From NCBI GenBank assembly GCA_002491195.1, contig DKVL01000085.1, forward strand, positions 1 to 58,490: a stretch of DNA of 58,490 bases. The letters run 5' to 3'. The notes beneath the pieces were generated by a model. The model saw only the letters and a program-made list of their open reading frames with translations, was not told the origin of the DNA and searched no databases. Position numbers and translations under genes: made by a program. Positions 25,424 through 33,923 of this stretch are shown here, piece after piece (position 1 is the stretch's first letter; every line of letters starts with the position of its first letter). This stretch comes from Lachnospiraceae bacterium UBA7179 (lineage in GTDB: Bacteria; Bacillota; Clostridia; Lachnospirales; Lachnospiraceae).

Positions 25424-25452
25424 TTTACACCTGGTATAGAATCGGCTATAAT
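25424..25452 (+). promoter_or_regulatory. strong promoter of the 42-residue protein
   Basis: TTTACA (25424-25429), a 17-base spacer and a perfect TATAAT (25447-25452) lie between murF and the small gene, so the latter can be expressed apart from ddl-murF. Confidence 0.65.
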
Positions 25453-25498
25453 AAAAGCATAGCATGAAACGATATTGTATGGTAAGGAAGGTGATTCT

Positions 25499-25627
25499 AT
25501 GACAGGTATAGAAGTCGTAAATCTTATCCGCAAATTGCGTGAAAAGGGCATTGACAGCACGGAAATACTCGAAATCATAGAGTATATTGAAACACATGAA
25601 CCAAGGGAAGATAACAGTAAACAATAA
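25499..25627 (+). CDS. 42-residue acidic small protein
   Basis: An ATG at 25499 follows a strong AAGGAAGGTGA site and opens a 42-codon frame ending TAA 25625-25627. The product (MTGIEVVNLIRKLREKGIDS, then a second helix STEILEIIEYIETHE) looks like two amphipathic helices and is charged, with no membrane segment. A good sigma-A promoter upstream and a strong terminator 22 bases downstream frame it as an independent gene. I do not recognise a named family. Its size and helix-turn-helix shape suggest a regulatory partner protein; that is inference. Confidence 0.75.
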   Translation: MTGIEVVNLIRKLREKGIDSTEILEIIEYIETHEPREDNSKQ

Positions 25628-25648
25628 TATTATGGCACGAAATATCAA

Positions 25649-25692
25649 ACCGGAAACCTCGATGAATGAATTGCAGGTTTCCGGTCTTTTTT
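25649..25692. terminator. terminator between the small protein gene and plsC
   Basis: ACCGGAAACCT (25649-25659) pairs with AGGTTTCCGGT (25675-25685) and is followed by CTTTTTT. It is efficient on the plus strand and lies between convergent genes. Confidence 0.85.
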
Positions 25693-25703
25693 ACAGTTCC
25701 ATA

Positions 25704-26438
25704 TCATATATTTCCTTTATTTTTGTTGTAAGTATCCATGATAATTTTCTGCACATAGGGGGCAAGTTTTTTCTGCTGTTCCTTCGGAAGCTCCTTGATA
25801 TAGATTGGCTTTCCGTATTCAATAATAACATGCGCTTTTTTAATCCGCGGAAACTGGTTCTCGAAGACGGCAGCGCTGTTGTTGATTGTCATAGGAACGA
25901 TCGGGCAGTCCGCCTTTGCGGCAATCTTAAAGCTCCCTTCGTGAAAGGGAAGCAGTGTGCCTTCCTCCTTGTTTCTTGTTCCCTCAGGGAAGATGCAGAT
26001 GGACTTACCGTTCTTCATCAGGTCAATTGCTGCGAGGATCGTCTGCATTCCAGCCTTGATGTTTTCACGGTCAAGAAACAGGCAGTGGAGATTGCGCATC
26101 CAGATACTGAGAAGCGGCACCTTTTCCATATTTTTCTTTGCAATATAACCGGTGGGTCGCGGGACGCGCACATAGGTCAACACGATATCAAAATAACTTC
26201 TGTGGTTACCGATATAGAGCACGGGTGTATCGGTCGGAATATTTTCCTCACCGATATAATCCACCTTGGTGCCTGCCAGAAAGCGCACGCATCGAAAGGC
26301 CCAGTTGACAATGGCCAGACTGGAACGACTCTTGACATCGGGATTATATTTGCCAATGATCCATTCCACAAACATGATCGGCATGCTAAATATGAGAAAA
26401 AGAATGACAAAGCCTGCTACAAGAATCAATCGAAACAT
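25704..26438 (-). CDS. plsC: 1-acylglycerol-3-phosphate acyltransferase
   Basis: It transfers an acyl chain to lysophosphatidate to make phosphatidate at the inner membrane face. It has 244 residues from ATG 26438; an in-frame TTG at 26459 is possible. An N-terminal membrane segment (FRLILVAGFVILFLIFSMP) is followed by the catalytic NHx4D box (GNHRSYFD), the acceptor-binding CIFPEGTRNKEEG block and the later PIVPMTINNS. Length and motif spacing are ordinary for PlsC. The gene is alone; its upstream neighbour is divergent. Confidence 0.92.
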   Translation of the reverse strand: MFRLILVAGFVILFLIFSMPIMFVEWIIGKYNPDVKSRSSLAIVNWAFRCVRFLAGTKVDYIGEENIPTDTPVLYIGNHRSYFDIVLTYVRVPRPTGYIAKKNMEKVPLLSIWMRNLHCLFLDRENIKAGMQTILAAIDLMKNGKSICIFPEGTRNKEEGTLLPFHEGSFKIAAKADCPIVPMTINNSAAVFENQFPRIKKAHVIIEYGKPIYIKELPKEQQKKLAPYVQKIIMDTYNKNKGNI

Positions 26439-26589
26439 AAAAATACCATACCTTTCCAAAATAAAATACCAATGAATATATCTTATACATTTTTGGAGGT
26501 AAAATCAACCGAAAACGTATATCTTTTTCAATTAGGACATAATTATAGATAAAAGAGTCAATCGCTATCGTTATGGTTTAGGAGGAAAG

Positions 26590-27045
26590 ATGGATATATT
26601 GGTGGATTTTATGCATTGGATGAAAAAAGGAAAGAAATGGCTTACACTGACAATGTTAGCCGCATTTCTGACTCTGGGAACACTTGGCTGCAGCACAGAG
26701 GAGGAGATACAGGAGGATAAAATCAAGGACATTGATTTCACTGTGGTCGGAGAAGATCAGCAGCCGGATTCCCTGAAGGATATCATCGCGGAGAAGTACG
26801 CTGATCCATTTCAGATCAGTTATACGCTGGGGGAGGAACTTTACATAGCGATCGGATATGGTGAGCAGCCAAGTGGCGGGTATAGTATCAGCGTCAATGC
26901 GTTTTATGAGACAAAGGATACGCTGGTCATTGACACGACGCTAATCGGACCAGGAAAGGCAGAAAACGTGACCAAGACGCCCACGCGCCCCTACATTGTG
27001 GTAAAGACGGAAAATATCGCGGATAAGATGATAGAATTTAAGTAG
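26590..27045 (+). CDS. PrcB-like lipoprotein
   Basis: The product has 151 residues. ATG 26590 follows AGGAGG with a short 4-base spacer; ATG 26620 is an alternative start. The signal segment KWLTLTMLAAFLTLGT leads to the lipobox LGTLGC. The mature protein ends in a PrcB_C-type domain: LYIAIGYGEQPSGGYSISV, DTTLIGPGKAENVTKTPTRP, YIVVKTENI. In Treponema, PrcB is a lipoprotein chaperone and partner of a surface protease; relatives in Clostridia are mostly uncharacterised protease-inhibitor-like domains. No protease gene is adjacent. pyrC follows after 89 bases. Confidence 0.75.
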   Translation: MDILVDFMHWMKKGKKWLTLTMLAAFLTLGTLGCSTEEEIQEDKIKDIDFTVVGEDQQPDSLKDIIAEKYADPFQISYTLGEELYIAIGYGEQPSGGYSISVNAFYETKDTLVIDTTLIGPGKAENVTKTPTRPYIVVKTENIADKMIEFK

Positions 27046-27134
27046 AATATATGATACAATAAATTGTATCCCGCAGGCTTGTGGTAAAATGATCATGAGA
27101 GCAATAAGTAGTAGAAAATGAGAGGTACAAAGAG

Positions 27135-28451
27135 ATGCTTTTAATAAAAAACGGTATGGTGATCGATCCGGCAAACAACGTGGAACGGCTGGCGGAAGTT
27201 CTGATAAAAGACGGAAAGATTAGGAAAATAGCGGAGAAGATCGCAAAAGAAGACTTACAGGAATGGGACAGCGGGTGCGATACAGACTGCCAGATAGTCG
27301 ACGCATCCGGCTGTATTGTGGCGCCCGGATTTGTGGATGTGCATGTGCATTTCCGCGATCCGGGTTTTACGTACAAGGAGGACATTGAAACTGGTGCCAG
27401 AGCGGCGCTGAAAGGCGGTTTTACGAGCGTGGTGCTGATGGCAAACACAAAACCTGCAGTCGACAATGTGGATACGTTAAGATACGTGATCGAAAAAGGA
27501 AGAAGGACAGGCTTAAAGATCTACACTTGTGCTACTGTGACAAAGGGAATGGCAGGGAAGGAACTGACAGATATGGATGCGCTTCTGGCAGGCGGAGCAG
27601 TGGGATTTACGGATGATGGGATTCCGGTCATGGATGCGGAGTTGATGAAGCGTGCCATGACGAAGACCGCATCGTTAAAAGTACCGATCAGCCTGCACGA
27701 AGAAAATCCCAAACTGATCGAAAACAATGGCGTGAACAGAGGGAAGGCGTCAGCATACTATGGAATTGGCGGTTCCCCAAGGGAGGCGGAGATATCGCTG
27801 ATCAAGCGTGATCTGGAGATTGCATTGGAAACGGGTGCTATTTTAAATATCCAGCATATCAGTACCAGGGAGGGGGTGGAGCTTGTCAGGCAGGCGAAGA
27901 AGAAAGCGGAAGCATTGGGAAGAAATAATATCCATGCGGAGGCGACGCCGCATCATTTCAGCCTGACCGAGGAGGCGGTGATCCGGTATGGAACACTTGC
28001 CAAGATGAATCCGCCGCTGCGTGAGGAGACTGACAGGCAGGCGATTATAGAAGGGCTGAGGGATGGGACGATTGACATGATTGCCACAGACCATGCACCG
28101 CACAGTAAAGAAGAGAAAGCAAAGCCGATCACTGAGGCGCCCAGCGGCATTATCGGTCTGGAAACGGCACTTGCACTCGGTATCACGAATCTTGTGGAGG
28201 GGCAGCATCTTTCCATAAGACAGTTAATTGAGAGAATGTCCGTCAATCCAGCGCGGATGTATGGACTTTCTGCGGGGACGCTGACAGAGGGAAGTGCTGC
28301 TGACCTTGTGATCTTTGATGCAAATGCGTCGCAGGTGATGAACGATTTCCTGTCAAAATCTTCCAACTCGCCGTTTACAGGCCAGGTGCTGAAAGGGGTC
28401 GTGAAAGATACGATCGTAGATGGAGAGATTGTTTATCATGTGGTAGGGTGA
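27135..28451 (+). CDS. pyrC: dihydroorotase
   Basis: It closes N-carbamoyl-aspartate to dihydroorotate in pyrimidine synthesis. It has 438 residues; GAGAGG precedes ATG 27135. It is a type I amidohydrolase: the metal site DVHVHFRDPGFTYKEDIE, TSVVLMANTKPAVDN, the metal-site His in LNIQHIST, AEATPHHFSLTEE, and ATDHAPHSKEEK with the catalytic Asp. The C-terminal beta domain closes with GSAADLVIFDA. No other pyr gene is near. A small GATACAAT/ATTGTATC hairpin lies upstream (about 27053-27070). Its stop codon is 4 bases from that of the convergent regulator. Confidence 0.94.
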   Translation: MLLIKNGMVIDPANNVERLAEVLIKDGKIRKIAEKIAKEDLQEWDSGCDTDCQIVDASGCIVAPGFVDVHVHFRDPGFTYKEDIETGARAALKGGFTSVVLMANTKPAVDNVDTLRYVIEKGRRTGLKIYTCATVTKGMAGKELTDMDALLAGGAVGFTDDGIPVMDAELMKRAMTKTASLKVPISLHEENPKLIENNGVNRGKASAYYGIGGSPREAEISLIKRDLEIALETGAILNIQHISTREGVELVRQAKKKAEALGRNNIHAEATPHHFSLTEEAVIRYGTLAKMNPPLREETDRQAIIEGLRDGTIDMIATDHAPHSKEEKAKPITEAPSGIIGLETALALGITNLVEGQHLSIRQLIERMSVNPARMYGLSAGTLTEGSAADLVIFDANASQVMNDFLSKSSNSPFTGQVLKGVVKDTIVDGEIVYHVVG

Positions 28452-28461
28452 TAAATCACCC
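28446..28461. terminator. perfect palindrome spanning two convergent stop codons
   Basis: GGGTGAT (28446-28452) and ATCACCC (28455-28461) form a 7-bp stem around AA that contains the stop codons of both pyrC and the AraC-type regulator. There is no T run, so it may protect 3' ends or act as a weak shared terminator. Confidence 0.4.
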
Positions 28462-30753
28462 ATCACGCATCGCGCTCGGCGTTATGCCATAAACTTTCTT
28501 GAATGCACGACGAAATGTATTTACATTATTGTAACCTACAGAGAGGTACAATTCGTTCAGGCTGATATCGGTCTCACGAATCAGCCTGGAGGCCTCGCTC
28601 AAGCGTATCGTTTCCAGATAAGTCGAAAAGTTCACACCCTTCTTCTCCTTGAAAAGGTGCGAGAAGTAACTTTCTGAAATCTGAAATTCATCGGAAATCT
28701 TGTTAAGTCCCATCGAAGGATCCGCATAGTTATCATGAATATATTTTTCAATCGTGGAGATCAGATCGGAGTCATCTGTCTTCATCGTAAAAAGTTTGCA
28801 GAGCCTGAGTGCGATATCCTCACAGAGTTTGAAGGAAACATGCTGGCTAAAAGTTTCGTCGAGACTCTTGATCGTTTCTGCAGGTGTATTCTGCGGGAGT
28901 GCAAATCTTGCCTTTAACAGTGTATTTCGGATATCAGACAGCAGAAACTGTACCATATTAATAGGAAGCGAGCGCTCCTCGATATTTTCCTGATGAATCA
29001 GGTTGAAGAGTTCAAGCACCTGCGGAGTGTTGCCCGTCGTGATAAAGTGAATCAGCTTTGTCGAGAGCTCTGTGGGATAGTAAAAAGTACTGGAATCCTT
29101 CTTGATGAATTCATACGGGAAAAAAATATAATTTTTGCTGGTGTAGTTGACTGCTTCCGTCGCCTGCTGGTAAGATTCCCACACGTTTAAAATATCATTG
29201 GTGTTCTTGCCAATGCCCGCAAAAAGCCAGATACCATAGGTATCCAGCAGATAATCGTGTAGTTTTACGATCGCCTCATTTGTCTTGATGATCAAATCTG
29301 TTCCATCTTCAGGCTTTCCGACGACAATGAGCGCATAGATCCGGTCCGAGGGGCTAAAGCAGTAAAGTGGTTCACCCATATATTTTTTTAGGGTTTCCTG
29401 CACGATCTCATTGCATTTTTCGAGTGTGATCAGTTCGTTTGATGAGGGATGGTACTCATTCGCGCTGTTGTAGGCGATCACATACAGACCGTTGTATGTA
29501 TAATTCTCATCTGTAAGGCCAAGAAATGCTTTTGCATAGGCAGCCTCTTCGGGGGAGACGATCAGACCTCTCAGAAACTGGCGTACATAGGAATTGAATA
29601 CAATAGGGCGCTGGCTGTCCATAACTTCTTCGAGATGACTTTTTTCTTCCTGTAGGTCACTCTTTTCCTGCTCTGTCACCTGCAGTTGTTGGTCAAGTTC
29701 GATGATTGGCTGGATATTGCGTTTGGAGAGCATATAGATGATAATGAGACCGCCCACAAGCGCGGCCACAAAAACTGTAGCATACAATATTTGAGGAGGT
29801 GCATTATTTGTGGTGGACTCGTAGGAGGGATGACTATAATAGTAAGTAAACCCTGTTTTCGCAGATGTATGAGTGTCCATAGACATTTTATGCGATTCCA
29901 GAAAATCGTTCATTTTGTCAAGCAGATCGTCCTCGATTAAGCTGTCAAAATTTTCACTCTCCGGTGTATGCAGCGAGAGAATGCTGTCCGTGTGTGTTGA
30001 ATGGATCGATAAATAGCGGTATGGGGAGTCGGTCGCAAGACACTCAAATAAGGAGGAAAGCTTTTCCTCCTCAAGAACAAAGCACGCGATCGCGTCAATG
30101 TTCATATAATAGAGATCGTTCATGTCAATCACATACATATAGTAAGTTTTACTGCTGTATGGGCGGAATGCGTTCATGGGAATAAAGTGGTAGTAATCGG
30201 CAGGCGATGTAAGCACTTTCACAAAAGCGTCATGTTCGTCCTCAGAATAATCTTTAAGCCAGTCATAATATCGCGCTTCCTCTATAAAAAAACCAGATCC
30301 AAGCACAAAGCCTGAGTTTGGAAAATAGCAGAAAAACTCTGACATTGGCAGAAGCGCCTCAGGATACACATCTGTAGCCATGGTTGTGGAAACCGTATTG
30401 CCTAGGTCAAAGAGCTCCACATCAATGTCATCTGCCCGCGCCAGTTTCCGGATCCTGTTATCCTGCAGAAGCTGGCGGCAGTATGCGTTCATGATATCAA
30501 GGTCCTTCTCAAAGAGCTCCACATTGCTCATAAGGGTTGATTTGACCTGCCACTGGTATTGGCTGTGTGCATTTTTGGTATCAGAGATGTACAGGTGGAC
30601 GAACAGCATCAATATGATAAAGAGAAAGATACTGTAGGAGGATACCATTTTGAGCATCAGAGGCAGTCGGTCATTCTGCCTGGCATTTGTAGAGCTTGTA
30701 TAATTTTTTTGCGAATTTAGGTCATTTTGCATAGTATTGAATTTTATATTCAC
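28456..30753 (-). CDS. transmembrane AraC-family regulator
   Basis: The protein has 765 residues from a GTG start (30753) behind CAGGAG. It has a membrane segment at about 37-57 (SIFLFIILMLFVHLYI), a long extracellular region of about 270 residues resembling a Cache-type sensor, a second membrane segment at about 325-345 (YATVFVAALVGGLIIIYML), a cytoplasmic linker, and a C-terminal HTH_18 pair (about 665-765) with GLNKISDEFQISESYFSHLF and ELYLSVGYNNVNTFRRAFKK. Such one-piece sensors control adjacent sugar ABC operons in Firmicutes. It is divergent from the binding-protein gene at 31048 and likely activates that operon in response to an outside sugar. Confidence 0.85.
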   Translation of the reverse strand: MNIKFNTMQNDLNSQKNYTSSTNARQNDRLPLMLKMVSSYSIFLFIILMLFVHLYISDTKNAHSQYQWQVKSTLMSNVELFEKDLDIMNAYCRQLLQDNRIRKLARADDIDVELFDLGNTVSTTMATDVYPEALLPMSEFFCYFPNSGFVLGSGFFIEEARYYDWLKDYSEDEHDAFVKVLTSPADYYHFIPMNAFRPYSSKTYYMYVIDMNDLYYMNIDAIACFVLEEEKLSSLFECLATDSPYRYLSIHSTHTDSILSLHTPESENFDSLIEDDLLDKMNDFLESHKMSMDTHTSAKTGFTYYYSHPSYESTTNNAPPQILYATVFVAALVGGLIIIYMLSKRNIQPIIELDQQLQVTEQEKSDLQEEKSHLEEVMDSQRPIVFNSYVRQFLRGLIVSPEEAAYAKAFLGLTDENYTYNGLYVIAYNSANEYHPSSNELITLEKCNEIVQETLKKYMGEPLYCFSPSDRIYALIVVGKPEDGTDLIIKTNEAIVKLHDYLLDTYGIWLFAGIGKNTNDILNVWESYQQATEAVNYTSKNYIFFPYEFIKKDSSTFYYPTELSTKLIHFITTGNTPQVLELFNLIHQENIEERSLPINMVQFLLSDIRNTLLKARFALPQNTPAETIKSLDETFSQHVSFKLCEDIALRLCKLFTMKTDDSDLISTIEKYIHDNYADPSMGLNKISDEFQISESYFSHLFKEKKGVNFSTYLETIRLSEASRLIRETDISLNELYLSVGYNNVNTFRRAFKKVYGITPSAMRDG

Positions 30754-30850
30754 GGTTTTTACTCCTGAGTATATAATTTTAAAGTTTTTTATTTAAAAAA
30801 TTAGTGCTATTTTAGTAATATTTTATCAGCTTTATAAAAAAATTACAATA

Positions 30851-30864
30851 TGTAACTGCTTACA
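30851..30864. promoter_or_regulatory. TGTAA-N4-TTACA palindrome (operator or cre-like)
   Basis: TGTAACTGCTTACA resembles a catabolite-response element (TGTAANCGNTTACA) with one central mismatch. A sister site lies at 30939-30952, 88 bp away. It is in the divergent region upstream of the sugar-binding protein gene. Confidence 0.5.
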
Positions 30865-30876
30865 TGGCCCTTATTT

Positions 30877-30890
30877 TTTCAGCGTTTTCA
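30877..30890. promoter_or_regulatory. cre-like site
   Basis: TTTCAGCGTTTTCA fits the CcpA site pattern TGWNANCGNTNWCA at 13 of 14 positions, with G to T at position 2. Confidence 0.45.
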
Positions 30891-30934
30891 AAAGGCGTTG
30901 TCAAAATATGTATGCTCTCTCAAAAATTGTCTCT

Positions 30935-30963
30935 TGAATGTAAAGGCTTACAATGCTAAAGTG
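30935..30963 (+). promoter_or_regulatory. probable sugar ABC operon promoter with internal operator
   Basis: TTGAAT (30935-30940), a 17-base spacer and TAAAGT (30958-30963) precede the binding-protein gene by about 85 bases. The palindrome TGTAAAGGCTTACA (30939-30952) lies across the -35 end and spacer, where a bound repressor would block polymerase. Confidence 0.45.
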
Positions 30964-31047
30964 AGTGACATACGGAGGTGCACCGCAGACGAAAAAGAAA
31001 GGTACAGACTCCGCAAAAATAATTTACATACAGGGAGGAAGTAAGAA

Positions 31048-32727
31048 ATGAAAAAGAAAGCATTATCTTTACTTTTGGCATCCGCTATGGTAGTTTCCTT
31101 AACTGCATGCGGAGGCTCTGGTGACTCTGCTGGTACGTCATCAAATGGCAGCACAACAGATACATCGTCATCAAACACAGACACATCCGCTTCTAATACA
31201 GATGCGTCATCTGGCAGCTCTGGTGATACAGCAGCATCTGGAGAGAAGGCTGATTACCATGAGGTACTGAAAGATGGTCTTAATATCGTAGTTAACGGCA
31301 CACTGACGGCTTCTGTAGACAATGGTCAGGCAGATTTCAAGGCTCAGTGGGAGGAAGCAGTAGGAATTCCTCTTACAATCCAGCAGCTTGATCATTCAGG
31401 CTATACAGATGCAGTAGGACGTCTCTTTGCAAGCCAGGATTATCCTGATGCAATGATCATGAGCGCTGAGATGTTTAAGCAGTATGCGCCGACAGGTCTT
31501 CTGTGGGATATGGCAGATGCTTATGCAAATGCAGAGTTCCAGTCCAGAATCACACTGCCAGCCATTAATGAGAACCTGAAGGATAAGGATGGTCATTTGT
31601 ATGGTTTTGCACCTGCGTATGGCAATGGTTGTGTTACATATGTTAAGAAAGCATGGCTTGACGCAGTAAACATCAATATCGATGATGTTAAGACATATGA
31701 TGATTACTATAATATGCTGAAGGCATTTCACGATGGCGATCCGGATGGAAACGGCGTGAATGGCGATACATACGGTGTTGTAGCTGCAGGTTTCATCGGA
31801 ACCGAGGCTCCGTGGATCAACTATCTGCCTGAGTTCTGGCAGGGTGCATATCCAGCACTTTATCAGAAAGAAGACGGTTCATGGGTAGATGGATTCCAGG
31901 AGCAGGCGACCAAGGATGCACTATTGAGAATGCAGCAGGCGTACAATGATGGTGCGATTGATCCGGAGTCATTGACGGCATCGACAAAGATTGCCCGTGA
32001 GAAATGGTTCTCCAATGACCAGATGGGTTCATCGGGCGTGTTCACATACTGGGCAGGTACATGGTACAGGACGCTGACAGATAACCTGATCAAGAATGAA
32101 GTGAACGAGGAGCTGGTGCAGCTGCCGCCAATTCAGGAGATTAAGGATACCTTCGGCGGCTATCTCAACAGGGAGGCGCCAGTATGGGTAATCATTGACC
32201 AGGGTGATCCTGTACGCAATCAGGCAGTATTTGACGCATTGCTTGATACAATGTTAGATGGTGATGTAGTACAGACATTGTGGGTATATGGTGCGGAAGA
32301 TGTTCACTGGTCTACAAAGGCTGAGGAGTTTACAACAAATCCAGGAACAGACAATGCAAAGGATTACTCTTATCAAGAGGGTGAATTCCACTTAAAGCCG
32401 TCACCGAACGATCCGAACACTGTATGGAAGAAGAACCATCTTGATCCTGCACTTACAATCTCACCGTTGACAAACGGCTATAACGATCAGGACGAACTGG
32501 CAGCTGCAGGAAACAAATTCTTTACAGAGAACTGTGTAGACGCACCTGCATCACCGATTTCAGAGACATTTACAAATGAGTCTGGTACGATCCAGGACGC
32601 AAAGATGGCATGCATCACTGAGGTTGTAACAAAGAATGGCGATGTGGATGCAGCAATGCAGACATATGTTGACACAGTTGGCTCGATCATTGATCAGTGC
32701 CTGGCAGAGCTGAATGCAGCACAGTAG
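31048..32727 (+). CDS. extracellular sugar-binding lipoprotein of an ABC importer
   Basis: It captures an oligosaccharide outside the cell for import, 559 residues. The signal KKKALSLLLASAMVVSLTAC ends in a lipobox Cys at about 21. A Ser/Thr/Asp-rich tether of about 45 residues follows, then a family-1 solute-binding fold of the large LplA type: LNIVVNGTLTASV, ASQDYPDAMIMSAEMF, LWDMADAYANA, LYGFAPAYGNGCVTYVKKAWLD. A Ca-binding-like loop DGDPDGNGVNGDTYG is typical of this subgroup. GGGAGGAAG precedes the start. Two permease genes follow after a 220-base gap holding a palindrome. No ATPase gene is present, as usual when a shared MsmK-type ATPase serves several importers. Confidence 0.92.
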   Translation: MKKKALSLLLASAMVVSLTACGGSGDSAGTSSNGSTTDTSSSNTDTSASNTDASSGSSGDTAASGEKADYHEVLKDGLNIVVNGTLTASVDNGQADFKAQWEEAVGIPLTIQQLDHSGYTDAVGRLFASQDYPDAMIMSAEMFKQYAPTGLLWDMADAYANAEFQSRITLPAINENLKDKDGHLYGFAPAYGNGCVTYVKKAWLDAVNINIDDVKTYDDYYNMLKAFHDGDPDGNGVNGDTYGVVAAGFIGTEAPWINYLPEFWQGAYPALYQKEDGSWVDGFQEQATKDALLRMQQAYNDGAIDPESLTASTKIAREKWFSNDQMGSSGVFTYWAGTWYRTLTDNLIKNEVNEELVQLPPIQEIKDTFGGYLNREAPVWVIIDQGDPVRNQAVFDALLDTMLDGDVVQTLWVYGAEDVHWSTKAEEFTTNPGTDNAKDYSYQEGEFHLKPSPNDPNTVWKKNHLDPALTISPLTNGYNDQDELAAAGNKFFTENCVDAPASPISETFTNESGTIQDAKMACITEVVTKNGDVDAAMQTYVDTVGSIIDQCLAELNAAQ

Positions 32728-32862
32728 GAAATAACTGTTCAGAACTCTTTATATTGATTACAGCAAACGTATTGCGCTTCTGTCTGTAAGGAATTGTGGG
32801 CAAATAGACAAGAATGGTAAAGTTATTTGTTTACAGATTTATGGACGGGAGCGCAAATCTTA

Positions 32863-32878
32863 TCAGCGCATGCGCTGA
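32863..32878 (+). repeat. 16-bp perfect palindrome between binding protein and permeases
   Basis: TCAGCGCATGCGCTGA is its own reverse complement. It lies in the 220-base gap before the permease genes, with a further GACCG/CGGTC pair just downstream (about 32890-32911). No T run follows. In the transcript it could form a stable stem that protects the binding-protein message or marks a processing site. Confidence 0.5.
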
Positions 32879-32947
32879 GCAGTCGTAGTGACCGTTTGAT
32901 CCGATCCGGTCGCAATGAAAAATATATAGAGAAAGGAAGAAAACGGT

Positions 32948-33910
32948 ATGAGTAAGAAAAAAGTCGTAACCTCCGGTGGGGTAGAGGTCCGGGAGAAACC
33001 GCTGGGACTCCGCATATGGAACAACAGAGGGTATTACATCATGTTTCTGCCTGTTTTGATATTTTTGCTTATTATGCACTACTGGCCGATGCTTGGTGTG
33101 CGCTACGCATTTTATGATTACAAGCCAGTAGGTCCAAAGACGTTTGTCGGTTTCGATCATTTTACGAAGATGTTTTCAACACCGGCGTTCTGGACTGCGT
33201 TCTGGAACACACTGGAACTAAGTATCGCGAACCTGGTTTTGACGAATGTTTCCGCGGTAGTGGTATCTATTTTCCTGAACGAGATGAAGAATCTGTTTGC
33301 AAAGAAGACATTGCAGACGATTATCTACCTGCCGCACTTTATGTCATGGGCGGTTGTGGCGTCCATCTTTAGTTTGTTCCTGTCGCCTTCAAGTACTGGT
33401 ATGGTGAACGGTCTTTTGAGGGACTGGGGTATTTTAACGGATGCGGATAAGAATATCTACTTCCTGGCAAGTACGAAATGGTGGCGTCCTATTTATTGGT
33501 TTATCCAGGTATGGAAGGAAACAGGTTGGGGAACCATTATCTATCTGGCAACATTGTCCGGTATCAATCCAGAGCTGTATGAGGCAGCAGATATTGACGG
33601 AGCAACCCGTATGCAGAAGATTCGTTTTGTGACACTGCCAGCATTGTCCAATACGATCATCACCGTATTGATTTTGAACCTTGCTAAGGTCATGAACCTG
33701 TTTGAGTCTGTGTTCGTACTTTATAACAATGCGGTATTTGAGGTATCTGACGTTATCGCTACATACATTTATCGACAGACATTTGCGATCGCATTGCCAA
33801 ACTATGGTTATTCTACAGCAGTAGGTCTGTTCCGCTCTCTCGTGGGCTGTGTTCTTGTGCTGATTTGCAATCAGGTGAGCAAGAAGGTTCGCGGCCGCGG
33901 TATTGTATAG
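32948..33910 (+). CDS. ABC sugar permease, LplB type
   Basis: This inner-membrane subunit has 320 residues. A cytoplasmic N-terminus is followed by about six membrane segments: YYIMFLPVLIFLLIMHYWPM, NLVLTNVSAVVVSIFLNEM, LPHFMSWAVVASIFSLFL and others. The ATPase-contacting EAA loop reads ELYEAADIDGATRMQKIRFVTLPAL, matching the CUT1 consensus. GAAAGGAAG precedes the start. It pairs with the second permease at 33924. The set resembles the LplA/LplB/YtcP group, often linked to pectin-derived or rhamnogalacturonan oligosaccharides. Confidence 0.92.
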   Translation: MSKKKVVTSGGVEVREKPLGLRIWNNRGYYIMFLPVLIFLLIMHYWPMLGVRYAFYDYKPVGPKTFVGFDHFTKMFSTPAFWTAFWNTLELSIANLVLTNVSAVVVSIFLNEMKNLFAKKTLQTIIYLPHFMSWAVVASIFSLFLSPSSTGMVNGLLRDWGILTDADKNIYFLASTKWWRPIYWFIQVWKETGWGTIIYLATLSGINPELYEAADIDGATRMQKIRFVTLPALSNTIITVLILNLAKVMNLFESVFVLYNNAVFEVSDVIATYIYRQTFAIALPNYGYSTAVGLFRSLVGCVLVLICNQVSKKVRGRGIV

Positions 33911-33923
33911 GAGGTGTGGATAT

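Noticed and set aside
25587..26552. Plus-strand frame of 321 codons opposite plsC
   Set aside because: plsC on the minus strand has clear catalytic motifs; this frame has none and starts inside the upstream small gene.
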